Assembly (NCBI GenBank): GCA_023386235.1
Contig: JAEWKC010000033.1
Span: 1-47,489, forward strand
DNA: 47,489 nt
From: Bacteroidota bacterium
Lineage (GTDB): Bacteria; Bacteroidota; Bacteroidia; Chitinophagales; Chitinophagaceae
Reading direction: 5' to 3'
Positions 26,583 through 36,412 of the stretch are shown here, piece by piece. How positions within the stretch are numbered: the first letter of the stretch is position 1; every line of letters begins with the position of its first letter. A program made the translations under genes and the position numbers. The notes below the pieces were generated by a model. It was not told the DNA's origin. It made no database searches and saw nothing but the letters and a program-made list of their open reading frames with translations.

Positions 26583-27557
26583 ATGGAAGGCACAACTCAA
26601 CAACAACAATATGCTATAGGCATAGACATCGGCGGAACGAATACAGTATTTGGTTTGGTTGATAGAAGAGGTCATATTACATTTCGTGGAGCTATTTCCA
26701 CCAAAAAACACGAGAATATAGACGAATACCTCGAAGAATTGTACACAACCTTAAAGCCTATAATTGATGAGGCGGGCGGTCCGCAAAAAATAAAAGGTAT
26801 TGGTATAGGTGCACCAAACGGAAACTATTATACAGGTACTATAGACTACGCGCCTAACCTTCAGTGGAAAGGACGTATTGAGTTGGTAAAAATGGTACAG
26901 GAAAAGTTTGGTATACAGGCTAAGCTAACGAACGATGCTAACGCTGCTGCAGTAGGAGAGATGACGTACGGTGCTGCAAGAGGTATGAAAGAATTTATCA
27001 TGATTACTTTAGGCACAGGTGTAGGTAGCGGTATTGTTGTAAATGGCCAGGTTGTTTACGGACATGACGGCTTTGCCGGAGAACTAGGCCACAATATTAT
27101 TATCCCTGAGGGCAGAATGCATTGGTCTACAGGGTTTGCCGGTTCTTTAGAAGCGTATGCTTCCGCTACAGGTGTAAGGCTTACATCGCTTGAGCTGCTT
27201 GAGCAGAATCCTGACAGAGAAAGTATTTTAAGAAACTACGAAGCCAACGAAATAGACAGTCGTTTGGTATATGATTGCGCTATTCAAGGCGACGAACTGG
27301 CTATAGATGTATATAATTATACAGGAAAAATATTGGGTATGGCACTAGCCAATTTCGTAATGTTCTCTTCACCGCAGACTATTGTCTTGTTCGGTGGATT
27401 AACCAAAGCCGGAGATTTGATATTCAAACCTACCAAGCAATCTATGGAAGAAAATCTGCTGCCTATATTCAGGAATAAAGTAGACATTATTCCCAGTGAA
27501 CTAAAAGAAGCAGACGCGGCAATATTAGGTGCAAGCGCATTGGTGTGGGAACTATAA
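26583..27557 (+). CDS. ROK family sugar kinase (glucokinase-like) without zinc motif
   Basis: A 324-residue ROK protein, probably phosphorylating glucose or a related hexose for glycolysis. The ATP loop is IGIDIGGTNTVFGLVD (12-27), the catalytic Asp118 is in TNDANAAAVGE, and the sugar-binding GELGH is at 166-170. The zinc-binding CxCGxxGCLE that normally follows is replaced by RMHWSTGFAGSLE (178-190): the CxCGxxGC cysteines are absent although the following LEAYASATG is kept. Catalytic residues are intact, so activity is plausible. The gene stands alone and ends in a strong terminator. Confidence 0.88.
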   Translation: MEGTTQQQQYAIGIDIGGTNTVFGLVDRRGHITFRGAISTKKHENIDEYLEELYTTLKPIIDEAGGPQKIKGIGIGAPNGNYYTGTIDYAPNLQWKGRIELVKMVQEKFGIQAKLTNDANAAAVGEMTYGAARGMKEFIMITLGTGVGSGIVVNGQVVYGHDGFAGELGHNIIIPEGRMHWSTGFAGSLEAYASATGVRLTSLELLEQNPDRESILRNYEANEIDSRLVYDCAIQGDELAIDVYNYTGKILGMALANFVMFSSPQTIVLFGGLTKAGDLIFKPTKQSMEENLLPIFRNKVDIIPSELKEADAAILGASALVWEL

Positions 27558-27579
27558 ATAAGTTTTGGATTGTAATTCT

Positions 27580-27622
27580 GCAAAAGCTTTGAAACCTAAA
27601 AGATTCAAAGCTTTTGCTTTTT
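27580..27622 (+). terminator. Rho-independent terminator
   Basis: A 14-bp perfect stem (27580-27593 with 27604-27617), a 10-base loop, and TTTTT. It lies 23 bp after the ROK kinase stop. Confidence 0.9.
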
Positions 27623-27645
27623 AATAATACTTCTTTTTTTTAATT

Positions 27646-29145
27646 ATGCTAAAGATTATTACCTCAGCACAAATGAAAGAGGCAGATGCTTTTACCATTC
27701 GAGATCAGTCAATTTCTTCTTATGATTTAATGGAAAAAGCTTCAGCTGCTTTCGTGAAAATTTTTATTCATGAAAATCCAGATACAGCATTAAAGATCGC
27801 AGTATTTTGTGGTATGGGTAATAATGGTGGGGATGGGTTGGCAATTGCGCGATTGTTATATAATCGGGGTTATCTAAACATTACAGTTTTTACAATAAAA
27901 TTTTCTTCTGCTCAAACAGAAGATAATTTAAAAAATGAAAAGGCCTTAACAAGCACAGGAGTAAAAGTGACAGCACTAAAAAATGCTGACTCGTTTGCAA
28001 ATGTAGAGGCGGATGTATGTATTGATGCTATCTTTGGTTCGGGATTAAATAAATCACTATCCGGTGAATATTTGCAATTGATTACCAAAATCAATAATCT
28101 CTCAAAAAAAACATACGCGGTAGATATCCCTTCAGGTATGTTGGCAGATGGAGAGTTTGCTGAAGAATACAATGGCATTAAAGCTTATAAAACTATTTCA
28201 TTTCAAAGAGCCAAACTCAACTTTTTCTTCCCTGAAAGCCTTGTCGCTACTAAGTTTTATGAAGTTGCAAACATTGATTTGTCAGAAGAATATATACAAT
28301 CTTTGCCATCCGATTACTTTCAGATAGAAGATAAAGATGTAAAGAATATTTTACAGCCCAGAAGCAGGTTTTCGCATAAAGGTAATTATGGCCATGTATT
28401 GGTGGTGAGCGGAAGTACGCGTACTATGGGCGCGGCATTGTTAAATTGTATGGGTGTAGTTTTTTCAGGCGCAGGCTTGGTTTCCGCTTGTATTCCGGAA
28501 TCTGGTTTGGCAACTTTAAATACCACTATACCCGAAGCCATGTATGTGCCCAGAGATGAAATAAATACGGAAGGTTTTATACAAAAATTCACTGCTGTGG
28601 CGGCAGGAAGTGGTTTAGGTATAAATGCGGAAGCCGGGAAAATAATTGAGCAGGTTATTTCCGCAGGTCGGTCGCTTGTGCTTGATGCCGATGCTTTGAA
28701 TATGCTGGCTAAAAATAACGAGCTTCTCCATTTGCTTCCAGAGCATACTGTTCTTACGCCGCATGTGAAAGAGTTTGACAGACTGTTTGGAATGCACAAA
28801 AGTTGGTGGGCAAGGATGAAAACGGCTCGCAATGAAGCTTTGAGCAGAAAAATAATAATCGTTTTAAAAAACCAGTATACATTTATTTGTTCTTACGATG
28901 GAAAAGTTTACATCAATTCCACCGGCAACCCGGCAATGGCGCAGGGGGGCATGGGCGATGTACTTACCGGTATCATAGCTTCTTTTCGTGCACAGGGATA
29001 TGACCCAATAGCTTCTTGTATTTTGGCTTGTTATATTCATGGCAAAGCAGGAGATACGCTTGCCAAAAACAAAATAGTAGTTACTGCTTCTGAACTGGCA
29101 AAACAGATTGCAATAGAAATGAAGCACGCGATAAGTACAAATTAG
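27646..29145 (+). CDS. nnr: Bifunctional NAD(P)H-hydrate epimerase / ADP-dependent dehydratase
   Basis: Repairs damaged hydrated NAD(P)H. The 499-residue fusion has an N-terminal YjeF-N epimerase domain (1 to about 215; MGNNGGDGLAIARLL near residue 57) and a C-terminal YjeF-C/CARKD dehydratase (about 235-499; HKGNYGHVLVVSGS, LDADALNML, GNPAMAQGGMGDVLTGI). This is the normal bacterial two-domain fusion. It converges on the pyruvate kinase gene, with only 3 bp between the stop codons. Confidence 0.95.
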   Translation: MLKIITSAQMKEADAFTIRDQSISSYDLMEKASAAFVKIFIHENPDTALKIAVFCGMGNNGGDGLAIARLLYNRGYLNITVFTIKFSSAQTEDNLKNEKALTSTGVKVTALKNADSFANVEADVCIDAIFGSGLNKSLSGEYLQLITKINNLSKKTYAVDIPSGMLADGEFAEEYNGIKAYKTISFQRAKLNFFFPESLVATKFYEVANIDLSEEYIQSLPSDYFQIEDKDVKNILQPRSRFSHKGNYGHVLVVSGSTRTMGAALLNCMGVVFSGAGLVSACIPESGLATLNTTIPEAMYVPRDEINTEGFIQKFTAVAAGSGLGINAEAGKIIEQVISAGRSLVLDADALNMLAKNNELLHLLPEHTVLTPHVKEFDRLFGMHKSWWARMKTARNEALSRKIIIVLKNQYTFICSYDGKVYINSTGNPAMAQGGMGDVLTGIIASFRAQGYDPIASCILACYIHGKAGDTLAKNKIVVTASELAKQIAIEMKHAISTN

Positions 29146-29148
29146 TGC

Positions 29149-30627
29149 TTATTCTACAATAGAAATTTTAAGCATATTAGTGGGTAAATGCTTGGAAACC
29201 GGCGTAGAGCCTGTGTTTACAACAATATCCCCTTTTTTTATAAGCTTACCTTTTTTAAGAATGGCTATCTGATCTTCCAATATTTCATCAAGTCCTTCTT
29301 CTTCATCATAAAAGAAAGCTCTGATGCCCCAGCCAAGTCCCAGTTGTGTAACCAAAGAGTTTGTTTTGGTAAATACATACAAAGGTTGGCGGGGACGAAA
29401 ACTGCTTAAGCAAAAACCTGTATAGCCACTTTGCGTCATGCCAATGATGGCCGCGGCATTTATATCCGAAGCTATTTTACAAGTGCTGTAGCAGAGCGCG
29501 TCACTGATTACAGAAGGTTCGTTAGAATCTTCTCTGTCGTATATATATTCTGTGTTTTCTACTTCCAAGATAATTTTACGCATTGTTTGTACTACCAGTG
29601 CCGGGTGATTACCCATGGCGGTTTCGCCGCTAAGCATTACGGCATCAGCACCTTCCAGCACGGCGTTAGACACGTCGGTGATCTCACTTCTGTTGGGTCT
29701 GGTGCGTTCTATCATACTTTCCATCATTTGCGTAGCTACTACTACAGGCTTAGAAGCCACCAGGCATTTTCTGATAATACGTCTCTGAGCATTCGGTACT
29801 TTTTCTACAGGCAGCTCTACACCTAAGTCGCCTCTGGCAACCATTATAGCATCAGATTCGGCAATGATTTCATCTAAATAATTCATGGCAGAAGGCATTT
29901 CGATCTTGGCCATTACTTTTATTTTAGATTTTTTATCTTTTACTTTATGTTTTAAGTTGATGATATCTTCGGGTTTTCTTACAAAGGAAAGAGCCACCCA
30001 GTCCAATTCCTCTTCTATAATAAATTCAAGATCCTGAAAGTCTTTCTTCGTCATGGCCGGAAGAGAAATATCTGTATCGGGCAGGTTTACGCCTTTTTTA
30101 GGAAGCAGTGTGCCGCCGAAATTTACCTTTACGGTTACTTCTCCTGTATCGTTGTTAATTTTGGTAACCTGAACTTCAATTTTTCCATCATCAATTAATA
30201 TTTTCTCACCTACTTTTACATCGTTGTGCAGGTTGGGGTAGGATACGTATATTTTTTGCTTGGTGCCGATAACTTTCTCTCTTGACGTAAAAACCAGCTC
30301 GTCGCCGGGAACTATGTTTATATGCCCGTTTTCCAATTCACCTAAACGTAATTTGGGTCCCTGCAAATCGCCAAGGATAGATATGTAGTAAGGTTTCAGT
30401 CGGTTGATTTTGCGGATGTGATTGATGATGGTAAGCTTGTCTTCATGGCTGCCATGAGAGAAATTCAGCCGAAATACATTTACTCCGGATTTTACTAATT
30501 CTAGCAGTTGTTCATATTTATCGCAAGCCGGTCCTACGGTAGCCACAATTTTCGTTCTGTGAATATCGTGTGTGATATCAAAACTATCTGCGTCTCTTGT
30601 GTAGAATTTTTCTATTATTTCTTTCAT
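29149..30627 (-). CDS. pyk: Pyruvate kinase
   Basis: Makes pyruvate and ATP from phosphoenolpyruvate. The 492-residue protein starts MKEIIEKFYTRD, followed by TKIVATVGPACD, the active-site lysine region VMAKIEMPSAMNYLDEI, MVARGDLGVELP, and the signature ERTRPNRSEITDVSNAVLEGADAVMLSGETA. ATG 30627 is preferred to an in-frame GTG 30 bases upstream because homologous sequence begins here. About 296 bp of AT-rich non-coding DNA lies between this gene and pfkA, with no clear promoter or structured RNA that I could identify. Confidence 0.97.
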   Translation of the reverse strand: MKEIIEKFYTRDADSFDITHDIHRTKIVATVGPACDKYEQLLELVKSGVNVFRLNFSHGSHEDKLTIINHIRKINRLKPYYISILGDLQGPKLRLGELENGHINIVPGDELVFTSREKVIGTKQKIYVSYPNLHNDVKVGEKILIDDGKIEVQVTKINNDTGEVTVKVNFGGTLLPKKGVNLPDTDISLPAMTKKDFQDLEFIIEEELDWVALSFVRKPEDIINLKHKVKDKKSKIKVMAKIEMPSAMNYLDEIIAESDAIMVARGDLGVELPVEKVPNAQRRIIRKCLVASKPVVVATQMMESMIERTRPNRSEITDVSNAVLEGADAVMLSGETAMGNHPALVVQTMRKIILEVENTEYIYDREDSNEPSVISDALCYSTCKIASDINAAAIIGMTQSGYTGFCLSSFRPRQPLYVFTKTNSLVTQLGLGWGIRAFFYDEEEGLDEILEDQIAILKKGKLIKKGDIVVNTGSTPVSKHLPTNMLKISIVE

Positions 30628-30923
30628 CCGTATATTTTTAATTTTCTTAATGGTCACATGGAATTATTTCCAGTGCGCTTCGTTTTGGTAAATAATTATC
30701 TTTCGTTGTTGTAGATAATCTTAATGTTCATTTCACGCGCCTTTTGTTGCTATAGAGTAAATCGTATAAGAATAGTAAACCCTATAAATTTAAAAGCAGG
30801 GAATTAGTTTTATTGTTTTAAATTGATTTTGCAAAAACGAAATTATAGTAATTTTATATTTAAAATTAAATATTAATTTTATAGCTGCATATAAAGACTG
30901 GTTTGGTGTTTATTTTCTTAATT

Positions 30924-31913
30924 TTAATAAGAAAGTACTTTCGCCATGGTAACAAGATCTTTATCTATCTCCTGATTTTTTTTAGAGATTGCGTCTTGTA
31001 AGGGTACATACGCAATTTTATCATTTTGTACACCAACCATTATTTGATTCTGCCCTTCAAGCAATGCCAGCACTGCATGATAGCCCATTCTGCTTGCCAG
31101 CATTCTGTCTATGCCGGTAGGTGAGCCTCCTCTTTGTACGTGCCCGAGTATGGTAACTTTTGTGTCAAGATAGGGTAATGCTTCTTTAATTACTTCGGCT
31201 ACTTTTGTGGCGCCTCCAAATTCGTCTCCTTCCGCTACTACAATCAGGTTTACCAGTTTTTTTCTTCTGGCTCTTGATTTCATTCCTTTTATTACATCTT
31301 CAATTTCTGTATTGGTTTCGGGTATCAATATGGTTTCGGCTCCTGTGCCTATGCCGGAGTATAAAGCTATGTAGCCGGCGTTTCTTCCCATCACTTCTAC
31401 AATGAAAAGACGATCGTGCGCATCGGCGGTATCCCTGATTTTATCAATGCATTCAACAGCTGTATTTACTGCCGTATCAAAACCAATGGTAGAGTCGGTG
31501 CCGTAGCAGTCTTTGTCGATAGTGCCCGGTAAGCCTATTACCGCAATGCCATGTTCTTCCGATAGTTTCAGTCCGCCGGTGAAGCTTCCGTCACCACCAA
31601 TTACTATTAAGCTGTCAATTCCTCTTTTATGTAAATTTTTATAAGCTTTTTTTCTTCCTTCAGGCGTTTTAAATTCTTCGCTTCTGGCAGATTTTAAAAC
31701 TGTACCCCCTCTTTGAATAATATTGGCAACGGATTTAGAATCCATTAAAAATATATCGTCTTCTATTAACCCGCTATAACCTCTTCTTATGCCGTACACC
31801 TCAATTTTTTTGTATATCGCGGTTCTTACTACAGCCCTTAATGTGGCATTCATGCCCGGAGCGTCTCCACCTGATGTTAAAACCGCAATTTTAGAAATTT
31901 TCTTTTTTGCCAT
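30924..31913 (-). CDS. pfkA: ATP-dependent 6-phosphofructokinase
   Basis: Phosphorylates fructose 6-phosphate. The protein begins MAKKKISKIAVLTSGGDAPGMNA, then IVIGGDGSFTG, the active site GLPGTIDKDCYGTD, and EVMGRNAGY. GGDGS rather than GGDDS indicates ATP, not pyrophosphate, as donor. ATG 31913 is preferred to an in-frame TTG two codons upstream. A good promoter lies 30 bp upstream. Together with Pyk, Eno and the ROK kinase nearby it makes this a loosely grouped glycolysis region. Confidence 0.97.
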   Translation of the reverse strand: MAKKKISKIAVLTSGGDAPGMNATLRAVVRTAIYKKIEVYGIRRGYSGLIEDDIFLMDSKSVANIIQRGGTVLKSARSEEFKTPEGRKKAYKNLHKRGIDSLIVIGGDGSFTGGLKLSEEHGIAVIGLPGTIDKDCYGTDSTIGFDTAVNTAVECIDKIRDTADAHDRLFIVEVMGRNAGYIALYSGIGTGAETILIPETNTEIEDVIKGMKSRARRKKLVNLIVVAEGDEFGGATKVAEVIKEALPYLDTKVTILGHVQRGGSPTGIDRMLASRMGYHAVLALLEGQNQIMVGVQNDKIAYVPLQDAISKKNQEIDKDLVTMAKVLSY

Positions 31914-31941
31914 ATTCAATACATTAATTTAATAAGATGCG

Positions 31942-31976
31942 CAAAGGTACAAATTTAATCAGGTAAAAACTAACAA
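31942..31976 (-). promoter_or_regulatory. pfkA promoter region
   Basis: On the minus strand, TACCTTTG (31942-31949) and TAAATTTG (31950-31957) stand side by side, both fitting TAnnTTTG. A TTG at 31974-31976 is 24 and 16 bases upstream of them, so neither spacing is ideal. Start sites would fall about 20-30 bases before the ATG. Confidence 0.6.
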
Positions 31977-32025
31977 AAACGGAATACCAAGGCAATAATT
32001 AATTATAAAATAATCTTGCAGCGGC

Positions 32026-34050
32026 TTAATACATTTCTCCTTTTTTGTAAACTCTTTTAAGCGGAATGCTTCTTGATGATGATACCAGTAGCGGAAATTT
32101 CTCTACCTGCACGTAGCTGGAGTCAAGCCCGAAACTGCGCGCTTCGCTCACGCTTAACTTCTTCAGCCAGAAATAGGCTTTCATAATTATTTTTTCTACA
32201 AACGGCAGCTCGTTATCGTTAGAAAGAAACTTTTCCATTACAATAAACATCCAGTCGCCAACAATATTGTTTCTTTCGAGGCTTTCATAGCGGCTGGTAA
32301 CATTGACTTCTTTATTGGCTATTAATTCTTCCACCACCTTACGCATCATAGCCTGTATTTTCTGTTCTACTCTAAAGCCCAACCTGAACTCCACGCGTAT
32401 GATATCGTTAGGAATAATGTGCTCTACCTGGTATTCGCAGGTATACGGGTCGTCTAATGTATCAACGTGTACAAACCAATAAATATCGGCTCTTTTGGGC
32501 TTTCTGTTCAAGATGGAGTATACCACCTTATGCTCAATTTCCTTAGGATTGTCGGCGCTGGTCATATACACCAGATGGGTGGATGTTCTGGCTACGGTTT
32601 TATCGTTGCTTAATTCCTGTATCAATGGAATATAATGCTCTAACCGAACAAATTCTACATAACGATTTTTGATTTTCCTGCTCCTGAACCATACATACAT
32701 AATGGTGAAAATAATGCCACCGAGAATAAGCGTAACGTAACCTCCGTGCGGGAATTTTTCAAGATTGGCAATCAGGAATGATAGTTCTATCATTAAATAC
32801 ACCAGCATGAAAGCCACGATAAGAGCTGGTTTTGTACGTTTTTTTACCAGATAAAAAACAAATAAGATAGTAGTAGACAACATACATAGCGTAATGGCCA
32901 GGCCGTATGCCGCTTCCATTTGAGAAGATTTCTGAAAATATAACACTACGAACATGCATCCTGCCCAAAGCATAAGATTTACACCGGGTATAAACACCTG
33001 TCCACGCTCTTCCGAAGGATAATTGATCTTCATTTTAGGCCATAAGTTTAGCCTGATAGCTTCTGAAATAAGTGTGAATGAGCCCGATATCATGGCCTGC
33101 GATGCAATGATGGCGGCAAGTGTAGCTATGATAATACCTATGATGGTAAACCATTCGGGCATGATGGCATAAAACGGATTTTGCAATAAAGCGGCTGTAG
33201 GATGCTCGCTGGCAAATGCAGCATCGGCAAGCAGTTCGGAGTTGGCGAATACGCGCCCTTCTTGCGTAAGCAGATAAGCCGACTGGCCGGCATAGTTGAG
33301 TATTAAAGCTATTTTCACAAATATCCAACTCACACGGATATTTTGTTTGCCTACATGTCCTAAATCTGAATACAAAGCCTCTGCGCCCGTAGTACACAAA
33401 AATACAGCGCCCAGCAACCAGAATCCTGATGGATATTGCGTTAGCAGCTGTATGGCATAATACGGATTAATGGCTTTCAGTACAGAATAATCGTAATGAA
33501 TATTGGCAATACCTAAAATAGCCAGCATAGAAAACCATACAATCATTACGGGACCAAACGCCCGGCCAATACTGGCAGTGCCAAATTGCTGCAGTATGAA
33601 AATTAAACTTATAATGCTTAATACGATAACCACAACTTTAGACTGAGACATATCGCCCAGGCCGGGTATCTGCCTTATCCCTTCTATAGCGGAAGTAACG
33701 GTGATGGGTGGCGTAATAATACCATCAGAAAGCAGAAACGCACCGCCTATCATAGCCGGATATACCAGCCATTTTTTTTGCCGTCTTACCAAAGTAAGCA
33801 AAGAGAATGTACCTCCTTCACCTTTATTGTCGGCATTTAAAACCAACAGCACGTATTTTACAGTGGTTTGTAAAGTAAGTGTCCAGATGATGCACGACAA
33901 ACCTCCAATAATGAGCAGTTCGCTTATGGGTTTACCATTGATAATAGCGCTAAAGACATAGAGAGGGGATGTGCCGATATCTCCGTAGATAATACCCAGC
34001 GCAACGACCAGTCCGGCCAGGCTGAGGGTGTTGAGGTTTTTCTTATTCAC
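32026..34050 (-). CDS. kup: Kup family potassium uptake protein
   Basis: A proton-coupled K+ symporter of the inner membrane. The 674-residue protein begins LAGLVVALGIIYGDIGTSPLYV, the Kup signature. About 12 transmembrane helices follow to about residue 460, then a cytoplasmic domain of about 200 residues. The conserved stretches LLSDGIITPPITVTSAIEG and GTGAEALYSDLGH-like CTTGAEALYSDLGHVG are present. The start is GTG 34050; no ATG occurs near the conserved beginning. It ends about 110 bp before pfkA on the same strand. Confidence 0.96.
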   Translation of the reverse strand: MNKKNLNTLSLAGLVVALGIIYGDIGTSPLYVFSAIINGKPISELLIIGGLSCIIWTLTLQTTVKYVLLVLNADNKGEGGTFSLLTLVRRQKKWLVYPAMIGGAFLLSDGIITPPITVTSAIEGIRQIPGLGDMSQSKVVVIVLSIISLIFILQQFGTASIGRAFGPVMIVWFSMLAILGIANIHYDYSVLKAINPYYAIQLLTQYPSGFWLLGAVFLCTTGAEALYSDLGHVGKQNIRVSWIFVKIALILNYAGQSAYLLTQEGRVFANSELLADAAFASEHPTAALLQNPFYAIMPEWFTIIGIIIATLAAIIASQAMISGSFTLISEAIRLNLWPKMKINYPSEERGQVFIPGVNLMLWAGCMFVVLYFQKSSQMEAAYGLAITLCMLSTTILFVFYLVKKRTKPALIVAFMLVYLMIELSFLIANLEKFPHGGYVTLILGGIIFTIMYVWFRSRKIKNRYVEFVRLEHYIPLIQELSNDKTVARTSTHLVYMTSADNPKEIEHKVVYSILNRKPKRADIYWFVHVDTLDDPYTCEYQVEHIIPNDIIRVEFRLGFRVEQKIQAMMRKVVEELIANKEVNVTSRYESLERNNIVGDWMFIVMEKFLSNDNELPFVEKIIMKAYFWLKKLSVSEARSFGLDSSYVQVEKFPLLVSSSRSIPLKRVYKKGEMY

Positions 34051-34184
34051 TTATAAAAAGTTTTCCAAATAGAAAATCCATGCGAAATTAGAACTAATTT
34101 CAAAACTGCCTAATAAAAGCTACAAGATATTTATAAACATTTGTTTTTCTAGGAGTACGCCATTGGGTTATGCGCAATAGTATT

Positions 34185-34775
34185 TTATTTTTTTAGGATG
34201 CCATTTTTCACGCTTTCTTCAATAAGATTTTCGGCATAGCTCCATAATTCTTTTGAACCGTTTTGTATAGCTTTTTTCTTATTGTAAACTGTTTGGTAGG
34301 TAATTTCAAACTCTTTCCAGGTGCCTCCGCTGTTCGAAGTGTTCTGCAATAAAGGTTCCAGCCTGTCCATTGAACGGGCAAACTTTGCCTCGTTGGAAGT
34401 ACCTTCTTCAAATTCGGTCCAAATTGCCAGAAATTCTGCCGCTTGTTTTTCGGGCAGCATACTAAAAATCCTTTGGGCGCATTTCAGTTCTTCCTCCGTA
34501 TTTTCATGACATTTATTTTGATCGTATATAAAAGTATCGCCGGCATCAATTTCCACAATATCATGTATCAATACCATTTTTATTACTTTCAGCAGATCAA
34601 TATCCGCATTGGAATATTCATACAAAACCATCGCCATTAGGGCTAAATGCCAACTATGCTCAGCGTCGTTTTCATTTCTGTCGCTGTTAAATAATTTTGT
34701 TCGTCTTTGAATGTATTTTAATTTATCTATTTCTTTAATAAACTCTATTTGCTTCAATAAATCCTCGTTTATCAT
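34185..34775 (-). CDS. HD-domain hydrolase (YfbR-like nucleotidase family)
   Basis: A 196-residue HD phosphohydrolase. Metal-binding residues are visible in NDAEHSWHLALMA (first His), VLIHDIVEIDAGDTF (HD pair), and a later Asp in SMDRLEP. It belongs to the HD family of 5'-deoxynucleotidase-like proteins, which dephosphorylate dNMPs; the substrate here is inferred. ATG 34775 is preferred to an upstream in-frame GTG because an AAGGA ribosome-binding site lies 4 bases before it and the length then fits the family. Confidence 0.85.
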   Translation of the reverse strand: MINEDLLKQIEFIKEIDKLKYIQRRTKLFNSDRNENDAEHSWHLALMAMVLYEYSNADIDLLKVIKMVLIHDIVEIDAGDTFIYDQNKCHENTEEELKCAQRIFSMLPEKQAAEFLAIWTEFEEGTSNEAKFARSMDRLEPLLQNTSNSGGTWKEFEITYQTVYNKKKAIQNGSKELWSYAENLIEESVKNGILKK

Positions 34776-34937
34776 ATTTCCTTTTTTATTTGGTTGCTGC
34801 TGCACAGCGAAGTTCTCAAAATGTTTATAAACCAACAAAATATTTTCAGTTGAAAACACTGTTATGTTTTTATTATTTCTTTGCCATACATTTTAAATAT
34901 TGTTAGTTTTTTATGAATAACATATCAAAATTAACTG

Positions 34938-34945
34938 TAACTTTG
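34938..34945 (+). promoter_or_regulatory. Predicted -7 element of eno
   Basis: TAACTTTG fits TAnnTTTG and lies 45 bp before the enolase ATG. No clear TTG occurs at the expected upstream distance, so only this half is supported. Confidence 0.5.
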
Positions 34946-34990
34946 TAAGCAGTAAAATATAATAATTTTTAAACTAAAAAACATAATATT

Positions 34991-36307
34991 ATGAGCTTTA
35001 TAGCTGATGTATTCGCAAGACAAATTCTGGATAGCCGCGGCAATCCTACAGTAGAAGTAGATGTAATTACTGATAATGGTGCTCTTGGCAGAGCGGCTGT
35101 TCCTTCAGGAGCTTCTACCGGTATTCACGAAGCGGTTGAACTTCGTGACGGCGATAAAAAAGTATACATGGGTAAGGGCGTTTTGAAAGCGGTGAAAAAT
35201 GTAAACGAAGTAATAGCCGAACACCTGATAGGATGGGATGTTACTGACCAGGTGGGCATTGACAGAATGATGCTGGAACTTGACGGTACTGAAAATAAAA
35301 GCAAATTAGGCGCTAACGCTATCTTAGCCGTATCGCTTGCCGTAGCTAAAGCAGCTGCAGAAGAAGTTGGTCTTCCGCTTTACAGGTATATTGGCGGTGT
35401 AAACGCTACTGTATTACCTTGTCCGATGATGAACATTTTGAACGGAGGTGTTCATGCCGATAATAAAATTGATTATCAGGAGTATATGATTGTACCACAC
35501 GGTGCCAAAAGCTTTAGCGAAGCGCTTCGCTGGGGTACAGAAATTTTCCATCACCTGAAAGATGTATTGAAGAAAAAAGGATACAGCACTAACGTAGGTG
35601 ACGAAGGAGGATTTGCACCTGATATCCAAAGTAACGAAGAAGCGATCGAAACAGTGATAGAAGCCATCAAGGCCGCTGGTTACAAGCCCGGCAAAGATGT
35701 ATCTATTGCCCTGGATGCCGCAAGTAGCGAAATGTATCAGAAAAACGGCAAATATAAATTTTACAAATCAAGCGGTAAAGAATTAACTTCAGACCAGATG
35801 GTAGAATACTGGAAAGAGTGGACTACTAAATATCCTATCGTATCTATCGAAGATGGTATGGCAGAAGAAGATTGGAAAGGTTGGAAAAAATTGACTGAAG
35901 CTATCGGTGATAAAGTACAACTGGTAGGTGATGACCTGTTTGTAACTAACAGCAAAATCCTTAAAAAAGGTATTGAAACCGGTACCGCCAACAGTATTCT
36001 TATTAAAGTAAACCAGATTGGTTCTTTAACTGAAACTATCCAGGCTGTACAAATGGCACAACATGCGGGTTATACTACCGTTATGAGTCACAGAAGCGGT
36101 GAAACAGAAGATTATACCATCGCTGATTTGGCAGTGGCATTAAATTGCGGACAAATTAAAACCGGTTCTGCAAGCCGTAGCGACCGTATGGCTAAATACA
36201 ACCAGTTAATTCGTATTGAAGAGCAATTAGATACGGATGGCGTATATGCTAATTTATTCAACGGAAAAGAAGAAACCAAAGCCACTAAAACCAGTAAGAA
36301 AAAATAA
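34991..36307 (+). CDS. eno: Enolase
   Basis: Converts 2-phosphoglycerate to phosphoenolpyruvate. The 438-residue protein begins IADVFARQILDSRGNPTVEVD, with the catalytic loop GASTG, metal ligands in IALDAASSE, SIEDGMAEEDW and GDDLFVTN, the catalytic lysine in SILIKVNQIGSLTET, and SHRSGETED. The C-terminus carries a short Lys/Thr-rich tail. It ends at a good terminator, so it is monocistronic. Confidence 0.98.
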   Translation: MSFIADVFARQILDSRGNPTVEVDVITDNGALGRAAVPSGASTGIHEAVELRDGDKKVYMGKGVLKAVKNVNEVIAEHLIGWDVTDQVGIDRMMLELDGTENKSKLGANAILAVSLAVAKAAAEEVGLPLYRYIGGVNATVLPCPMMNILNGGVHADNKIDYQEYMIVPHGAKSFSEALRWGTEIFHHLKDVLKKKGYSTNVGDEGGFAPDIQSNEEAIETVIEAIKAAGYKPGKDVSIALDAASSEMYQKNGKYKFYKSSGKELTSDQMVEYWKEWTTKYPIVSIEDGMAEEDWKGWKKLTEAIGDKVQLVGDDLFVTNSKILKKGIETGTANSILIKVNQIGSLTETIQAVQMAQHAGYTTVMSHRSGETEDYTIADLAVALNCGQIKTGSASRSDRMAKYNQLIRIEEQLDTDGVYANLFNGKEETKATKTSKKK

Positions 36308-36331
36308 AAAATAGAAATCAATATTAGATAT

Positions 36332-36364
36332 AAACCTGCTTCATTAAAGAGCAGGTTTTTTTTA
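36332..36364 (+). terminator. Rho-independent terminator of eno
   Basis: AAACCTGCT (36332-36340) pairs with AGCAGGTTT (36350-36358) over a 9-base loop, followed by a T-run. It lies 24 bp after the enolase stop. Confidence 0.9.
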
Positions 36365-36412
36365 TATCTTTAGTATATATTTTTTAAATTCTTTAAACAA
36401 ATAGATTAGAAT

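Noticed and set aside
28386..28832. Minus-strand open frame of 148 codons in the NAD(P)HX repair gene
   Set aside because: Antisense shadow of a conserved dehydratase domain.
30628..30923. Small open frame (MNIKIIYNNER) and possible leader or ncRNA before pyk
   Set aside because: Eleven codons without a matching terminator or an amino acid bias relevant to pyruvate kinase; AT-rich DNA makes such frames common.
30924..31913. Pyrophosphate-dependent phosphofructokinase
   Set aside because: The donor motif is GGDGS, typical of ATP-dependent enzymes, not GGDDS.
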